A model generated the notes under the pieces. The model did no database searches and was not told the origin of the DNA. It was given only the letters and a program-made list of their open reading frames with translations. A program made the position numbers and the translations under genes. A DNA stretch of 64,000 nt from Plasmopara viticola (Eukaryota > Oomycota > Peronosporomycetes > Peronosporales > Peronosporaceae). Within the stretch, counting starts at the first letter, position 1. Each line of letters opens with the position of its first letter. Location: the NCBI GenBank assembly GCA_001695595.3, contig MBPM02000052.1:1-64000 (forward strand), given 5' to 3'. Shown piece by piece: positions 12,401 to 27,700 of this stretch.

Positions 12401-15400
12401 TTTTACGAGGGAAGTGTGAGCCCGACCGAAACGAACTAGAAGGCGAAATAGAGATCGTTGCTGATCGGATGCACAAGTAGAGTGTCGGAACATGATTGCG
12501 GCAGAGAGGACCGTTAAAATACAAAGTCATAGGCTTGAGGACATTAAAGATTGATGCTGTATGTAACGATGTTCCTGTTGTGGAAGAAGCCCGTCTAGCT
12601 CAGTCGGTAGAGCGCAAGACTCTTAATCTTGTGGTCGTGGGTTCGAGCCCCACGGTGGGCGCCCACCAATGCCTTTTAAATTATTCGGTAAGAACTACAG
12701 TTTTTTTACGAGGGAAGTGTGAGCCCGACCGAAACGAACTAGAAGGCGAAATAGAGATCGTTGCTGATCGGATGCACAAGTAGAGTGTCGGAACATGATT
12801 GCGGCAGAGAGGACCGTTAAAATACAAAGTCATAGGCTTGAGGACATTAAAGATTGATGCTGTATGTAACGATGTTCCTGTTGTGGAAGAAGCCCGTCTA
12901 GCTCAGTCGGTAGAGCGCAAGACTCTTAATCTTGTGGTCGTGGGTTCGAGCCCCACGGTGGGCGCCCACCAATGCCTTTTAAATTATTCGGTAAGAACTA
13001 CAGTTTTTTTACGAGGGAAGTGTGAGCCCGACCGAAACGAACTAGAAGGCGAAATAGAGATCGTTGCTGATCGGATGCACAAGTAGAGTGTCGGAACATG
13101 ATTGCGGCAGAGAGGACCGTTAAAATACAAAGTCATAGGCTTGAGGACATTAAAGATTGATGCTGTATGTAACGATGTTCCTGTTGTGGAAGAAGCCCGT
13201 CTAGCTCAGTCGGTAGAGCGCAAGACTCTTAATCTTGTGGTCGTGGGTTCGAGCCCCACGGTGGGCGCCCACCAATGCCTTTTAAATTATTCGGTAAGAA
13301 CTACAGTTTTTTTACGAGGGAAGTGTGAGCCCGACCGAAACGAACTAGAAGGCGAAATAGAGATCGTTGCTGATCGGATGCACAAGTAGAGTGTCGGAAC
13401 ATGATTGCGGCAGAGAGGACCGTTAAAATACAAAGTCATAGGCTTGAGGACATTAAAGATTGATGCTGTATGTAACGATGTTCCTGTTGTGGAAGAAGCC
13501 CGTCTAGCTCAGTCGGTAGAGCGCAAGACTCTTAATCTTGTGGTCGTGGGTTCGAGCCCCACGGTGGGCGCCCACCAATGCCTTTTAAATTATTCGGTAA
13601 GAACTACAGTTTTTTTACGAGGGAAGTGTGAGCCCGACCGAAACGAACTAGAAGGCGAAATAGAGATCGTTGCTGATCGGATGCACAAGTAGAGTGTCGG
13701 AACATGATTGCGGCAGAGAGGACCGTTAAAATACAAAGTCATAGGCTTGAGGACATTAAAGATTGATGCTGTATGTAACGATGTTCCTGTTGTGGAAGAA
13801 GCCCGTCTAGCTCAGTCGGTAGAGCGCAAGACTCTTAATCTTGTGGTCGTGGGTTCGAGCCCCACGGTGGGCGCCCACCAATGCCTTTTAAATTATTCGG
13901 TAAGAACTACAGTTTTTTTACGAGGGAAGTGTGAGCCCGACCGAAACGAACTAGAAGGCGAAATAGAGATCGTTGCTGATCGGATGCACAAGTAGAGTGT
14001 CGGAACATGATTGCGGCAGAGAGGACCGTTAAAATACAAAGTCATAGGCTTGAGGACATTAAAGATTGATGCTGTATGTAACGATGTTCCTGTTGTGGAA
14101 GAAGCCCGTCTAGCTCAGTCGGTAGAGCGCAAGACTCTTAATCTTGTGGTCGTGGGTTCGAGCCCCACGGTGGGCGCCCACCAATGCCTTTTAAATTATT
14201 CGGTAAGAACTACAGTTTTTTTACGAGGGAAGTGTGAGCCCGACCGAAACGAACTAGAAGGCGAAATAGAGATCGTTGCTGATCGGATGCACAAGTAGAG
14301 TGTCGGAACATGATTGCGGCAGAGAGGACCGTTAAAATACAAAGTCATAGGCTTGAGGACATTAAAGATTGATGCTGTATGTAACGATGTTCCTGTTGTG
14401 GAAGAAGCCCGTCTAGCTCAGTCGGTAGAGCGCAAGACTCTTAATCTTGTGGTCGTGGGTTCGAGCCCCACGGTGGGCGCCCACCAATGCCTTTTAAATT
14501 ATTCGGTAAGAACTACAGTTTTTTTACGAGGGAAGTGTGAGCCCGACCGAAACGAACTAGAAGGCGAAATAGAGATCGTTGCTGATCGGATGCACAAGTA
14601 GAGTGTCGGAACATGATTGCGGCAGAGAGGACCGTTAAAATACAAAGTCATAGGCTTGAGGACATTAAAGATTGATGCTGTATGTAACGATGTTCCTGTT
14701 GTGGAAGAAGCCCGTCTAGCTCAGTCGGTAGAGCGCAAGACTCTTAATCTTGTGGTCGTGGGTTCGAGCCCCACGGTGGGCGCCCACCAATGCCTTTTAA
14801 ATTATTCGGTAAGAACTACAGTTTTTTTACGAGGGAAGTGTGAGCCCGACCGAAACGAACTAGAAGGCGAAATAGAGATCGTTGCTGATCGGATGCACAA
14901 GTAGAGTGTCGGAACATGATTGCGGCAGAGAGGACCGTTAAAATACAAAGTCATAGGCTTGAGGACATTAAAGATTGATGCTGTATGTAACGATGTTCCT
15001 GTTGTGGAAGAAGCCCGTCTAGCTCAGTCGGTAGAGCGCAAGACTCTTAATCTTGTGGTCGTGGGTTCGAGCCCCACGGTGGGCGCCCACCAATGCCTTT
15101 TAAATTATTCGGTAAGAACTACAGTTTTTTTACGAGGGAAGTGTGAGCCCGACCGAAACGAACTAGAAGGCGAAATAGAGATCGTTGCTGATCGGATGCA
15201 CAAGTAGAGTGTCGGAACATGATTGCGGCAGAGAGGACCGTTAAAATACAAAGTCATAGGCTTGAGGACATTAAAGATTGATGCTGTATGTAACGATGTT
15301 CCTGTTGTGGAAGAAGCCCGTCTAGCTCAGTCGGTAGAGCGCAAGACTCTTAATCTTGTGGTCGTGGGTTCGAGCCCCACGGTGGGCGCCCACCAATGCC

Positions 15401-18400
15401 TTTTAAATTATTCGGTAAGAACTACAGTTTTTTTACGAGGGAAGTGTGAGCCCGACCGAAACGAACTAGAAGGCGAAATAGAGATCGTTGCTGATCGGAT
15501 GCACAAGTAGAGTGTCGGAACATGATTGCGGCAGAGAGGACCGTTAAAATACAAAGTCATAGGCTTGAGGACATTAAAGATTGATGCTGTATGTAACGAT
15601 GTTCCTGTTGTGGAAGAAGCCCGTCTAGCTCAGTCGGTAGAGCGCAAGACTCTTAATCTTGTGGTCGTGGGTTCGAGCCCCACGGTGGGCGCCCACCAAT
15701 GCCTTTTAAATTATTCGGTAAGAACTACAGTTTTTTTACGAGGGAAGTGTGAGCCCGACCGAAACGAACTAGAAGGCGAAATAGAGATCGTTGCTGATCG
15801 GATGCACAAGTAGAGTGTCGGAACATGATTGCGGCAGAGAGGACCGTTAAAATACAAAGTCATAGGCTTGAGGACATTAAAGATTGATGCTGTATGTAAC
15901 GATGTTCCTGTTGTGGAAGAAGCCCGTCTAGCTCAGTCGGTAGAGCGCAAGACTCTTAATCTTGTGGTCGTGGGTTCGAGCCCCACGGTGGGCGCCCACC
16001 AATGCCTTTTAAATTATTCGGTAAGAACTACAGTTTTTTTACGAGGGAAGTGTGAGCCCGACCGAAACGAACTAGAAGGCGAAATAGAGATCGTTGCTGA
16101 TCGGATGCACAAGTAGAGTGTCGGAACATGATTGCGGCAGAGAGGACCGTTAAAATACAAAGTCATAGGCTTGAGGACATTAAAGATTGATGCTGTATGT
16201 AACGATGTTCCTGTTGTGGAAGAAGCCCGTCTAGCTCAGTCGGTAGAGCGCAAGACTCTTAATCTTGTGGTCGTGGGTTCGAGCCCCACGGTGGGCGCCC
16301 ACCAATGCCTTTTAAATTATTCGGTAAGAACTACAGTTTTTTTACGAGGGAAGTGTGAGCCCGACCGAAACGAACTAGAAGGCGAAATAGAGATCGTTGC
16401 TGATCGGATGCACAAGTAGAGTGTCGGAACATGATTGCGGCAGAGAGGACCGTTAAAATACAAAGTCATAGGCTTGAGGACATTAAAGATTGATGCTGTA
16501 TGTAACGATGTTCCTGTTGTGGAAGAAGCCCGTCTAGCTCAGTCGGTAGAGCGCAAGACTCTTAATCTTGTGGTCGTGGGTTCGAGCCCCACGGTGGGCG
16601 CCCACCAATGCCTTTTAAATTATTCGGTAAGAACTACAGTTTTTTTACGAGGGAAGTGTGAGCCCGACCGAAACGAACTAGAAGGCGAAATAGAGATCGT
16701 TGCTGATCGGATGCACAAGTAGAGTGTCGGAACATGATTGCGGCAGAGAGGACCGTTAAAATACAAAGTCATAGGCTTGAGGACATTAAAGATTGATGCT
16801 GTATGTAACGATGTTCCTGTTGTGGAAGAAGCCCGTCTAGCTCAGTCGGTAGAGCGCAAGACTCTTAATCTTGTGGTCGTGGGTTCGAGCCCCACGGTGG
16901 GCGCCCACCAATGCCTTTTAAATTATTCGGTAAGAACTACAGTTTTTTTACGAGGGAAGTGTGAGCCCGACCGAAACGAACTAGAAGGCGAAATAGAGAT
17001 CGTTGCTGATCGGATGCACAAGTAGAGTGTCGGAACATGATTGCGGCAGAGAGGACCGTTAAAATACAAAGTCATAGGCTTGAGGACATTAAAGATTGAT
17101 GCTGTATGTAACGATGTTCCTGTTGTGGAAGAAGCCCGTCTAGCTCAGTCGGTAGAGCGCAAGACTCTTAATCTTGTGGTCGTGGGTTCGAGCCCCACGG
17201 TGGGCGCCCACCAATGCCTTTTAAATTATTCGGTAAGAACTACAGTTTTTTTACGAGGGAAGTGTGAGCCCGACCGAAACGAACTAGAAGGCGAAATAGA
17301 GATCGTTGCTGATCGGATGCACAAGTAGAGTGTCGGAACATGATTGCGGCAGAGAGGACCGTTAAAATACAAAGTCATAGGCTTGAGGACATTAAAGATT
17401 GATGCTGTATGTAACGATGTTCCTGTTGTGGAAGAAGCCCGTCTAGCTCAGTCGGTAGAGCGCAAGACTCTTAATCTTGTGGTCGTGGGTTCGAGCCCCA
17501 CGGTGGGCGCCCACCAATGCCTTTTAAATTATTCGGTAAGAACTACAGTTTTTTTACGAGGGAAGTGTGAGCCCGACCGAAACGAACTAGAAGGCGAAAT
17601 AGAGATCGTTGCTGATCGGATGCACAAGTAGAGTGTCGGAACATGATTGCGGCAGAGAGGACCGTTAAAATACAAAGTCATAGGCTTGAGGACATTAAAG
17701 ATTGATGCTGTATGTAACGATGTTCCTGTTGTGGAAGAAGCCCGTCTAGCTCAGTCGGTAGAGCGCAAGACTCTTAATCTTGTGGTCGTGGGTTCGAGCC
17801 CCACGGTGGGCGCCCACCAATGCCTTTTAAATTATTCGGTAAGAACTACAGTTTTTTTACGAGGGAAGTGTGAGCCCGACCGAAACGAACTAGAAGGCGA
17901 AATAGAGATCGTTGCTGATCGGATGCACAAGTAGAGTGTCGGAACATGATTGCGGCAGAGAGGACCGTTAAAATACAAAGTCATAGGCTTGAGGACATTA
18001 AAGATTGATGCTGTATGTAACGATGTTCCTGTTGTGGAAGAAGCCCGTCTAGCTCAGTCGGTAGAGCGCAAGACTCTTAATCTTGTGGTCGTGGGTTCGA
18101 GCCCCACGGTGGGCGCCCACCAATGCCTTTTAAATTATTCGGTAAGAACTACAGTTTTTTTACGAGGGAAGTGTGAGCCCGACCGAAACGAACTAGAAGG
18201 CGAAATAGAGATCGTTGCTGATCGGATGCACAAGTAGAGTGTCGGAACATGATTGCGGCAGAGAGGACCGTTAAAATACAAAGTCATAGGCTTGAGGACA
18301 TTAAAGATTGATGCTGTATGTAACGATGTTCCTGTTGTGGAAGAAGCCCGTCTAGCTCAGTCGGTAGAGCGCAAGACTCTTAATCTTGTGGTCGTGGGTT

Positions 18401-21400
18401 CGAGCCCCACGGTGGGCGCCCACCAATGCCTTTTAAATTATTCGGTAAGAACTACAGTTTTTTTACGAGGGAAGTGTGAGCCCGACCGAAACGAACTAGA
18501 AGGCGAAATAGAGATCGTTGCTGATCGGATGCACAAGTAGAGTGTCGGAACATGATTGCGGCAGAGAGGACCGTTAAAATACAAAGTCATAGGCTTGAGG
18601 ACATTAAAGATTGATGCTGTATGTAACGATGTTCCTGTTGTGGAAGAAGCCCGTCTAGCTCAGTCGGTAGAGCGCAAGACTCTTAATCTTGTGGTCGTGG
18701 GTTCGAGCCCCACGGTGGGCGCCCACCAATGCCTTTTAAATTATTCGGTAAGAACTACAGTTTTTTTACGAGGGAAGTGTGAGCCCGACCGAAACGAACT
18801 AGAAGGCGAAATAGAGATCGTTGCTGATCGGATGCACAAGTAGAGTGTCGGAACATGATTGCGGCAGAGAGGACCGTTAAAATACAAAGTCATAGGCTTG
18901 AGGACATTAAAGATTGATGCTGTATGTAACGATGTTCCTGTTGTGGAAGAAGCCCGTCTAGCTCAGTCGGTAGAGCGCAAGACTCTTAATCTTGTGGTCG
19001 TGGGTTCGAGCCCCACGGTGGGCGCCCACCAATGCCTTTTAAATTATTCGGTAAGAACTACAGTTTTTTTACGAGGGAAGTGTGAGCCCGACCGAAACGA
19101 ACTAGAAGGCGAAATAGAGATCGTTGCTGATCGGATGCACAAGTAGAGTGTCGGAACATGATTGCGGCAGAGAGGACCGTTAAAATACAAAGTCATAGGC
19201 TTGAGGACATTAAAGATTGATGCTGTATGTAACGATGTTCCTGTTGTGGAAGAAGCCCGTCTAGCTCAGTCGGTAGAGCGCAAGACTCTTAATCTTGTGG
19301 TCGTGGGTTCGAGCCCCACGGTGGGCGCCCACCAATGCCTTTTAAATTATTCGGTAAGAACTACAGTTTTTTTACGAGGGAAGTGTGAGCCCGACCGAAA
19401 CGAACTAGAAGGCGAAATAGAGATCGTTGCTGATCGGATGCACAAGTAGAGTGTCGGAACATGATTGCGGCAGAGAGGACCGTTAAAATACAAAGTCATA
19501 GGCTTGAGGACATTAAAGATTGATGCTGTATGTAACGATGTTCCTGTTGTGGAAGAAGCCCGTCTAGCTCAGTCGGTAGAGCGCAAGACTCTTAATCTTG
19601 TGGTCGTGGGTTCGAGCCCCACGGTGGGCGCCCACCAATGCCTTTTAAATTATTCGGTAAGAACTACAGTTTTTTTACGAGGGAAGTGTGAGCCCGACCG
19701 AAACGAACTAGAAGGCGAAATAGAGATCGTTGCTGATCGGATGCACAAGTAGAGTGTCGGAACATGATTGCGGCAGAGAGGACCGTTAAAATACAAAGTC
19801 ATAGGCTTGAGGACATTAAAGATTGATGCTGTATGTAACGATGTTCCTGTTGTGGAAGAAGCCCGTCTAGCTCAGTCGGTAGAGCGCAAGACTCTTAATC
19901 TTGTGGTCGTGGGTTCGAGCCCCACGGTGGGCGCCCACCAATGCCTTTTAAATTATTCGGTAAGAACTACAGTTTTTTTACGAGGGAAGTGTGAGCCCGA
20001 CCGAAACGAACTAGAAGGCGAAATAGAGATCGTTGCTGATCGGATGCACAAGTAGAGTGTCGGAACATGATTGCGGCAGAGAGGACCGTTAAAATACAAA
20101 GTCATAGGCTTGAGGACATTAAAGATTGATGCTGTATGTAACGATGTTCCTGTTGTGGAAGAAGCCCGTCTAGCTCAGTCGGTAGAGCGCAAGACTCTTA
20201 ATCTTGTGGTCGTGGGTTCGAGCCCCACGGTGGGCGCCCACCAATGCCTTTTAAATTATTCGGTAAGAACTACAGTTTTTTTACGAGGGAAGTGTGAGCC
20301 CGACCGAAACGAACTAGAAGGCGAAATAGAGATCGTTGCTGATCGGATGCACAAGTAGAGTGTCGGAACATGATTGCGGCAGAGAGGACCGTTAAAATAC
20401 AAAGTCATAGGCTTGAGGACATTAAAGATTGATGCTGTATGTAACGATGTTCCTGTTGTGGAAGAAGCCCGTCTAGCTCAGTCGGTAGAGCGCAAGACTC
20501 TTAATCTTGTGGTCGTGGGTTCGAGCCCCACGGTGGGCGCCCACCAATGCCTTTTAAATTATTCGGTAAGAACTACAGTTTTTTTACGAGGGAAGTGTGA
20601 GCCCGACCGAAACGAACTAGAAGGCGAAATAGAGATCGTTGCTGATCGGATGCACAAGTAGAGTGTCGGAACATGATTGCGGCAGAGAGGACCGTTAAAA
20701 TACAAAGTCATAGGCTTGAGGACATTAAAGATTGATGCTGTATGTAACGATGTTCCTGTTGTGGAAGAAGCCCGTCTAGCTCAGTCGGTAGAGCGCAAGA
20801 CTCTTAATCTTGTGGTCGTGGGTTCGAGCCCCACGGTGGGCGCCCACCAATGCCTTTTAAATTATTCGGTAAGAACTACAGTTTTTTTACGAGGGAAGTG
20901 TGAGCCCGACCGAAACGAACTAGAAGGCGAAATAGAGATCGTTGCTGATCGGATGCACAAGTAGAGTGTCGGAACATGATTGCGGCAGAGAGGACCGTTA
21001 AAATACAAAGTCATAGGCTTGAGGACATTAAAGATTGATGCTGTATGTAACGATGTTCCTGTTGTGGAAGAAGCCCGTCTAGCTCAGTCGGTAGAGCGCA
21101 AGACTCTTAATCTTGTGGTCGTGGGTTCGAGCCCCACGGTGGGCGCCCACCAATGCCTTTTAAATTATTCGGTAAGAACTACAGTTTTTTTACGAGGGAA
21201 GTGTGAGCCCGACCGAAACGAACTAGAAGGCGAAATAGAGATCGTTGCTGATCGGATGCACAAGTAGAGTGTCGGAACATGATTGCGGCAGAGAGGACCG
21301 TTAAAATACAAAGTCATAGGCTTGAGGACATTAAAGATTGATGCTGTATGTAACGATGTTCCTGTTGTGGAAGAAGCCCGTCTAGCTCAGTCGGTAGAGC

Positions 21401-24400
21401 GCAAGACTCTTAATCTTGTGGTCGTGGGTTCGAGCCCCACGGTGGGCGCCCACCAATGCCTTTTAAATTATTCGGTAAGAACTACAGTTTTTTTACGAGG
21501 GAAGTGTGAGCCCGACCGAAACGAACTAGAAGGCGAAATAGAGATCGTTGCTGATCGGATGCACAAGTAGAGTGTCGGAACATGATTGCGGCAGAGAGGA
21601 CCGTTAAAATACAAAGTCATAGGCTTGAGGACATTAAAGATTGATGCTGTATGTAACGATGTTCCTGTTGTGGAAGAAGCCCGTCTAGCTCAGTCGGTAG
21701 AGCGCAAGACTCTTAATCTTGTGGTCGTGGGTTCGAGCCCCACGGTGGGCGCCCACCAATGCCTTTTAAATTATTCGGTAAGAACTACAGTTTTTTTACG
21801 AGGGAAGTGTGAGCCCGACCGAAACGAACTAGAAGGCGAAATAGAGATCGTTGCTGATCGGATGCACAAGTAGAGTGTCGGAACATGATTGCGGCAGAGA
21901 GGACCGTTAAAATACAAAGTCATAGGCTTGAGGACATTAAAGATTGATGCTGTATGTAACGATGTTCCTGTTGTGGAAGAAGCCCGTCTAGCTCAGTCGG
22001 TAGAGCGCAAGACTCTTAATCTTGTGGTCGTGGGTTCGAGCCCCACGGTGGGCGCCCACCAATGCCTTTTAAATTATTCGGTAAGAACTACAGTTTTTTT
22101 ACGAGGGAAGTGTGAGCCCGACCGAAACGAACTAGAAGGCGAAATAGAGATCGTTGCTGATCGGATGCACAAGTAGAGTGTCGGAACATGATTGCGGCAG
22201 AGAGGACCGTTAAAATACAAAGTCATAGGCTTGAGGACATTAAAGATTGATGCTGTATGTAACGATGTTCCTGTTGTGGAAGAAGCCCGTCTAGCTCAGT
22301 CGGTAGAGCGCAAGACTCTTAATCTTGTGGTCGTGGGTTCGAGCCCCACGGTGGGCGCCCACCAATGCCTTTTAAATTATTCGGTAAGAACTACAGTTTT
22401 TTTACGAGGGAAGTGTGAGCCCGACCGAAACGAACTAGAAGGCGAAATAGAGATCGTTGCTGATCGGATGCACAAGTAGAGTGTCGGAACATGATTGCGG
22501 CAGAGAGGACCGTTAAAATACAAAGTCATAGGCTTGAGGACATTAAAGATTGATGCTGTATGTAACGATGTTCCTGTTGTGGAAGAAGCCCGTCTAGCTC
22601 AGTCGGTAGAGCGCAAGACTCTTAATCTTGTGGTCGTGGGTTCGAGCCCCACGGTGGGCGCCCACCAATGCCTTTTAAATTATTCGGTAAGAACTACAGT
22701 TTTTTTACGAGGGAAGTGTGAGCCCGACCGAAACGAACTAGAAGGCGAAATAGAGATCGTTGCTGATCGGATGCACAAGTAGAGTGTCGGAACATGATTG
22801 CGGCAGAGAGGACCGTTAAAATACAAAGTCATAGGCTTGAGGACATTAAAGATTGATGCTGTATGTAACGATGTTCCTGTTGTGGAAGAAGCCCGTCTAG
22901 CTCAGTCGGTAGAGCGCAAGACTCTTAATCTTGTGGTCGTGGGTTCGAGCCCCACGGTGGGCGCCCACCAATGCCTTTTAAATTATTCGGTAAGAACTAC
23001 AGTTTTTTTACGAGGGAAGTGTGAGCCCGACCGAAACGAACTAGAAGGCGAAATAGAGATCGTTGCTGATCGGATGCACAAGTAGAGTGTCGGAACATGA
23101 TTGCGGCAGAGAGGACCGTTAAAATACAAAGTCATAGGCTTGAGGACATTAAAGATTGATGCTGTATGTAACGATGTTCCTGTTGTGGAAGAAGCCCGTC
23201 TAGCTCAGTCGGTAGAGCGCAAGACTCTTAATCTTGTGGTCGTGGGTTCGAGCCCCACGGTGGGCGCCCACCAATGCCTTTTAAATTATTCGGTAAGAAC
23301 TACAGTTTTTTTACGAGGGAAGTGTGAGCCCGACCGAAACGAACTAGAAGGCGAAATAGAGATCGTTGCTGATCGGATGCACAAGTAGAGTGTCGGAACA
23401 TGATTGCGGCAGAGAGGACCGTTAAAATACAAAGTCATAGGCTTGAGGACATTAAAGATTGATGCTGTATGTAACGATGTTCCTGTTGTGGAAGAAGCCC
23501 GTCTAGCTCAGTCGGTAGAGCGCAAGACTCTTAATCTTGTGGTCGTGGGTTCGAGCCCCACGGTGGGCGCCCACCAATGCCTTTTAAATTATTCGGTAAG
23601 AACTACAGTTTTTTTACGAGGGAAGTGTGAGCCCGACCGAAACGAACTAGAAGGCGAAATAGAGATCGTTGCTGATCGGATGCACAAGTAGAGTGTCGGA
23701 ACATGATTGCGGCAGAGAGGACCGTTAAAATACAAAGTCATAGGCTTGAGGACATTAAAGATTGATGCTGTATGTAACGATGTTCCTGTTGTGGAAGAAG
23801 CCCGTCTAGCTCAGTCGGTAGAGCGCAAGACTCTTAATCTTGTGGTCGTGGGTTCGAGCCCCACGGTGGGCGCCCACCAATGCCTTTTAAATTATTCGGT
23901 AAGAACTACAGTTTTTTTACGAGGGAAGTGTGAGCCCGACCGAAACGAACTAGAAGGCGAAATAGAGATCGTTGCTGATCGGATGCACAAGTAGAGTGTC
24001 GGAACATGATTGCGGCAGAGAGGACCGTTAAAATACAAAGTCATAGGCTTGAGGACATTAAAGATTGATGCTGTATGTAACGATGTTCCTGTTGTGGAAG
24101 AAGCCCGTCTAGCTCAGTCGGTAGAGCGCAAGACTCTTAATCTTGTGGTCGTGGGTTCGAGCCCCACGGTGGGCGCCCACCAATGCCTTTTAAATTATTC
24201 GGTAAGAACTACAGTTTTTTTACGAGGGAAGTGTGAGCCCGACCGAAACGAACTAGAAGGCGAAATAGAGATCGTTGCTGATCGGATGCACAAGTAGAGT
24301 GTCGGAACATGATTGCGGCAGAGAGGACCGTTAAAATACAAAGTCATAGGCTTGAGGACATTAAAGATTGATGCTGTATGTAACGATGTTCCTGTTGTGG

Positions 24401-24478
24401 AAGAAGCCCGTCTAGCTCAGTCGGTAGAGCGCAAGACTCTTAATCTTGTGGTCGTGGGTTCGAGCCCCACGGTGGGCG
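3499..24478 (+). tRNA. Seventy canonical tRNA-Lys(CTT) copies at exact 303-bp spacing
   Basis: Copies start at 3499 + 303n for n = 0 to 69 (last start 24406), each 73 nt. The whole 303-bp unit, spacer included, appears identical throughout. The one difference I could see is C to A at 6020, in the spacer after the copy at 5923. Such uniformity over 21 kb points to very recent amplification or strong homogenisation. Confidence 0.95.
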
Positions 24479-24707
24479 CCCACCAATGCCTTTTAAATTA
24501 TTCGGTAAGAACTACAGTTTTTTTACGAGGGAAGTGTGAGCCCGACCGAAACGAACTAGAAGGCGAAATAGAGATCGTTGCTGATCGGATGCACAAGTAG
24601 AGTGTCGGAACATGATTGCGGCAGAGAGGACCGTTAAAATAAAAGTCATAGGCTTGAGGACATTAAAGATTGATGCTGTATGTAACGATGTTCCTGTTGT
24701 GGAAGAA

Positions 24708-27700
24708 GCCCGTCTAGCTCAGTCGGTAGAGCGCAAGACTCTTAATCTTGTGGTCGTGGGTTCGAGCCCCACGGTGGGCGCCCACCAATGCCTTTTAAAT
24801 TATTAGGTAAGAACTACAGTTTTTTTACGAGGGAAGTGTGAGCCCGACCGAAACGAACTAGAAGGCGAAATAGAGATCGTTGCTGATCGGATGCACAAGT
24901 AGAGTGTCGGAACATGATTGCGGCAGAGAGGACCGTTAAAATAAAAGTCATAGGCTTGAGGACATTAAAGATTGATGCTGTATGTAACGATGTTCCTGTT
25001 GTGGAAGAAGCCCGTCTAGCTCAGTCGGTAGAGCGCAAGACTCTTAATCTTGTGGTCGTGGGTTCGAGCCCCACGGTGGGCGCCCACCAATGCCTTTTAA
25101 ATTATTAGGTAAGAACTACAGTTTTTTTACGAGGGAAGTGTGAGCCCGACCGAAACGAACTAGAAGGCGAAATAGAGATCGTTGCTGATCGGATGCACAA
25201 GTAGAGTGTCGGAACATGATTGCGGCAGAGAGGACCGTTAAAATAAAAGTCATAGGCTTGAGGACATTAAAGATTGATGCTGTATGTAACGATGTTCCTG
25301 TTGTGGAAGAAGCCCGTCTAGCTCAGTCGGTAGAGCGCAAGACTCTTAATCTTGTGGTCGTGGGTTCGAGCCCCACGGTGGGCGCCCACCAATGCCTTTT
25401 AAATTATTAGGTAAGAACTACAGTTTTTTTACGAGGGAAGTGTGAGCCCGACCGAAACGAACTAGAAGGCGAAATAGAGATCGTTGCTGATCGGATGCAC
25501 AAGTAGAGTGTCGGAACATGATTGCGGCAGAGAGGACCGTTAAAATAAAAAGACATAGGCTTGAGGACATTAAAGATTGATGCTGTATGTAACGATGTTC
25601 CTGTTGTGGAAGAAGCCCGTCTAGCTCAGTCGGTAGAGCGCAAGACTCTTAATCTTGTGGTCGTGGGTTCGAGCCCCACGGTGGGCGCCCACCAATGCCT
25701 TCTAAATTATTAGGTAAAACTACAGTTTTTTTACGAGGGAAGTGTGAGCCCGACCGAAACGAACTAGAAGGCGAAATAGAGATCGTTGCTGATCGGATGC
25801 ACAAGTAGAGTGTCGGAACATGATTGCGGCAGAGAGGACCGTTAAAATAAAAGTCATAGGCTTGAGGACATTAAAGATTGATGCTGTATGTAACGATGTT
25901 CCTGTTGTGGAAGAAGCCCGTCTAGCTCAGTCGGTAGAGCGCAAGACTCTTAATCTTGTGGTCGTGGGTTCGAGCCCCACGGTGGGCGCCCACCAATGCC
26001 TTTTAAATTATTCGGTAAGAACTACAGTTTTTTTACGAGGGAAGTGTGAGCCCGACCGAAACGAACTAGAAGGCGAAATAGAGATCGTTGCTGATCGGAT
26101 GCACAAGTAGAGTGTCGGAACATGATTGCGGCAGAGAGGACCGTTAAAATAAAAGTCATAGGCTTGAGGACATTAAAGATTGATGCTGTATGTAACGATG
26201 TTCCTGTTGTGGAAGAAGCCCGTCTAGCTCAGTCGGTAGAGCGCAAGACTCTTAATCTTGTGGTCGTGGGTTCGAGCCCCACGGTGGGCGCCCACCAATG
26301 CCTTTTAAATTATTAGGTAAGAACTACAGTTTTTTTACGAGGGAAGTGTGAGCCCGACCGAAACGAACTAGAAGGCGAAATAGAGATCGTTGCTGATCGG
26401 ATGCACAAGTAGAGTGTCGGAACATGATTGCGGCAGAGAGGACCGTTAAAATAAAAGTCATAGGCTTGAGGACATTAAAGATTGATGCTGTATGTAACGA
26501 TGTTCCTGTTGTGGAAGAAGCCCGTCTAGCTCAGTCGGTAGAGCGCAAGACTCTTAATCTTGTGGTCGTGGGTTCGAGCCCCACGGTGGGCGCCCACCAA
26601 TGCCTTTTAAATTATTAGGTAAGAACTACAGTTTTTTTACGAGGGAAGTGTGAGCCCGACCGAAACGAACTAGAAGGCGAAATAGAGATCGTTGCTGATC
26701 GGATGCACAAGTAGAGTGTCGGAACATGATTGCGGCAGAGAGGACCGTTAAAATACAAAGTCATAGGCTTGAGGACATTAAAGATTGATGCTGTATGTAA
26801 CGATGTTCCTGTTGTGGAAGAAGCCCGTCTAGCTCAGTCGGTAGAGCGCAAGACTCTTAATCTTGTGGTCGTGGGTTCGAGCCCCACGGTGGGCGCCCAC
26901 CAATGCCTTTTAAATTATTCGGTAAGAACTACAGTTTTTTTACGAGGGAAGTGTGAGCCCGACCGAAACGAACTAGAAGGCGAAATAGAGATCGTTGCTG
27001 ATCGGATGCACAAGTAGAGTGTCGGAACATGATTGCGGCAGAGAGGACCGTTAGAATAAAAAGGCATAGGCTTGAGGACATTAAAGATTGATGCTGTATG
27101 TAACGATGTTCCTGTTGTGGAAGAAGCCCGTCTAGCTCAGTCGGTAGAGCGCAAGACTCTTAATCTTGTGGTCGTGGGTTCGAGCCCCACGGTGGGCGCC
27201 CACCAATGCCTTTTAAATTATTAGGTAAAAACTACAGTTTTTTTACGAGGGAAGTGTGAGCCCGACCGAAACGAACTAGAAGGCGAAATAGAGATCGTTG
27301 CTGATCGGATGCACAAGTAGAGTGTCGGAACATGATTGCGGCAGAGAGGACCGTTAAAATAAAAAGACATAGGCTTGAGGACATTAAAGATTGATGCTGT
27401 ATGTAACGATGTTCCTGTTGTGGAAGAAGCCCGTCTAGCTCAGTCGGTAGAGCGCAAGACTCTTAATCTTGTGGTCGTGGGTTCGAGCCCCACGGTGGGC
27501 GCCCACCAATGCCTTCTAAATTATTAGGTAAAAACTACAGTTTTTTTACGAGGGAAGTGTGAGCCCGACCGAAACGAACTAGAAGGCGAAATAGAGATCG
27601 TTGCTGATCGGATGCACAAGTAGAGTGTCGGAACATGATTGCGGCAGAGAGGACCGTTAAAATAAAAAGTCATAGGCTTGAGGACATTAAAGATTGATGC

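Noticed and set aside
3499..24478. Assembly artefact as the explanation of the perfect repeats
   Set aside because: Not excluded, but the flanking graded variants, the single substitution at 6020 and mixed 302/303 units on both sides fit a real array. Exact copy number needs read support.
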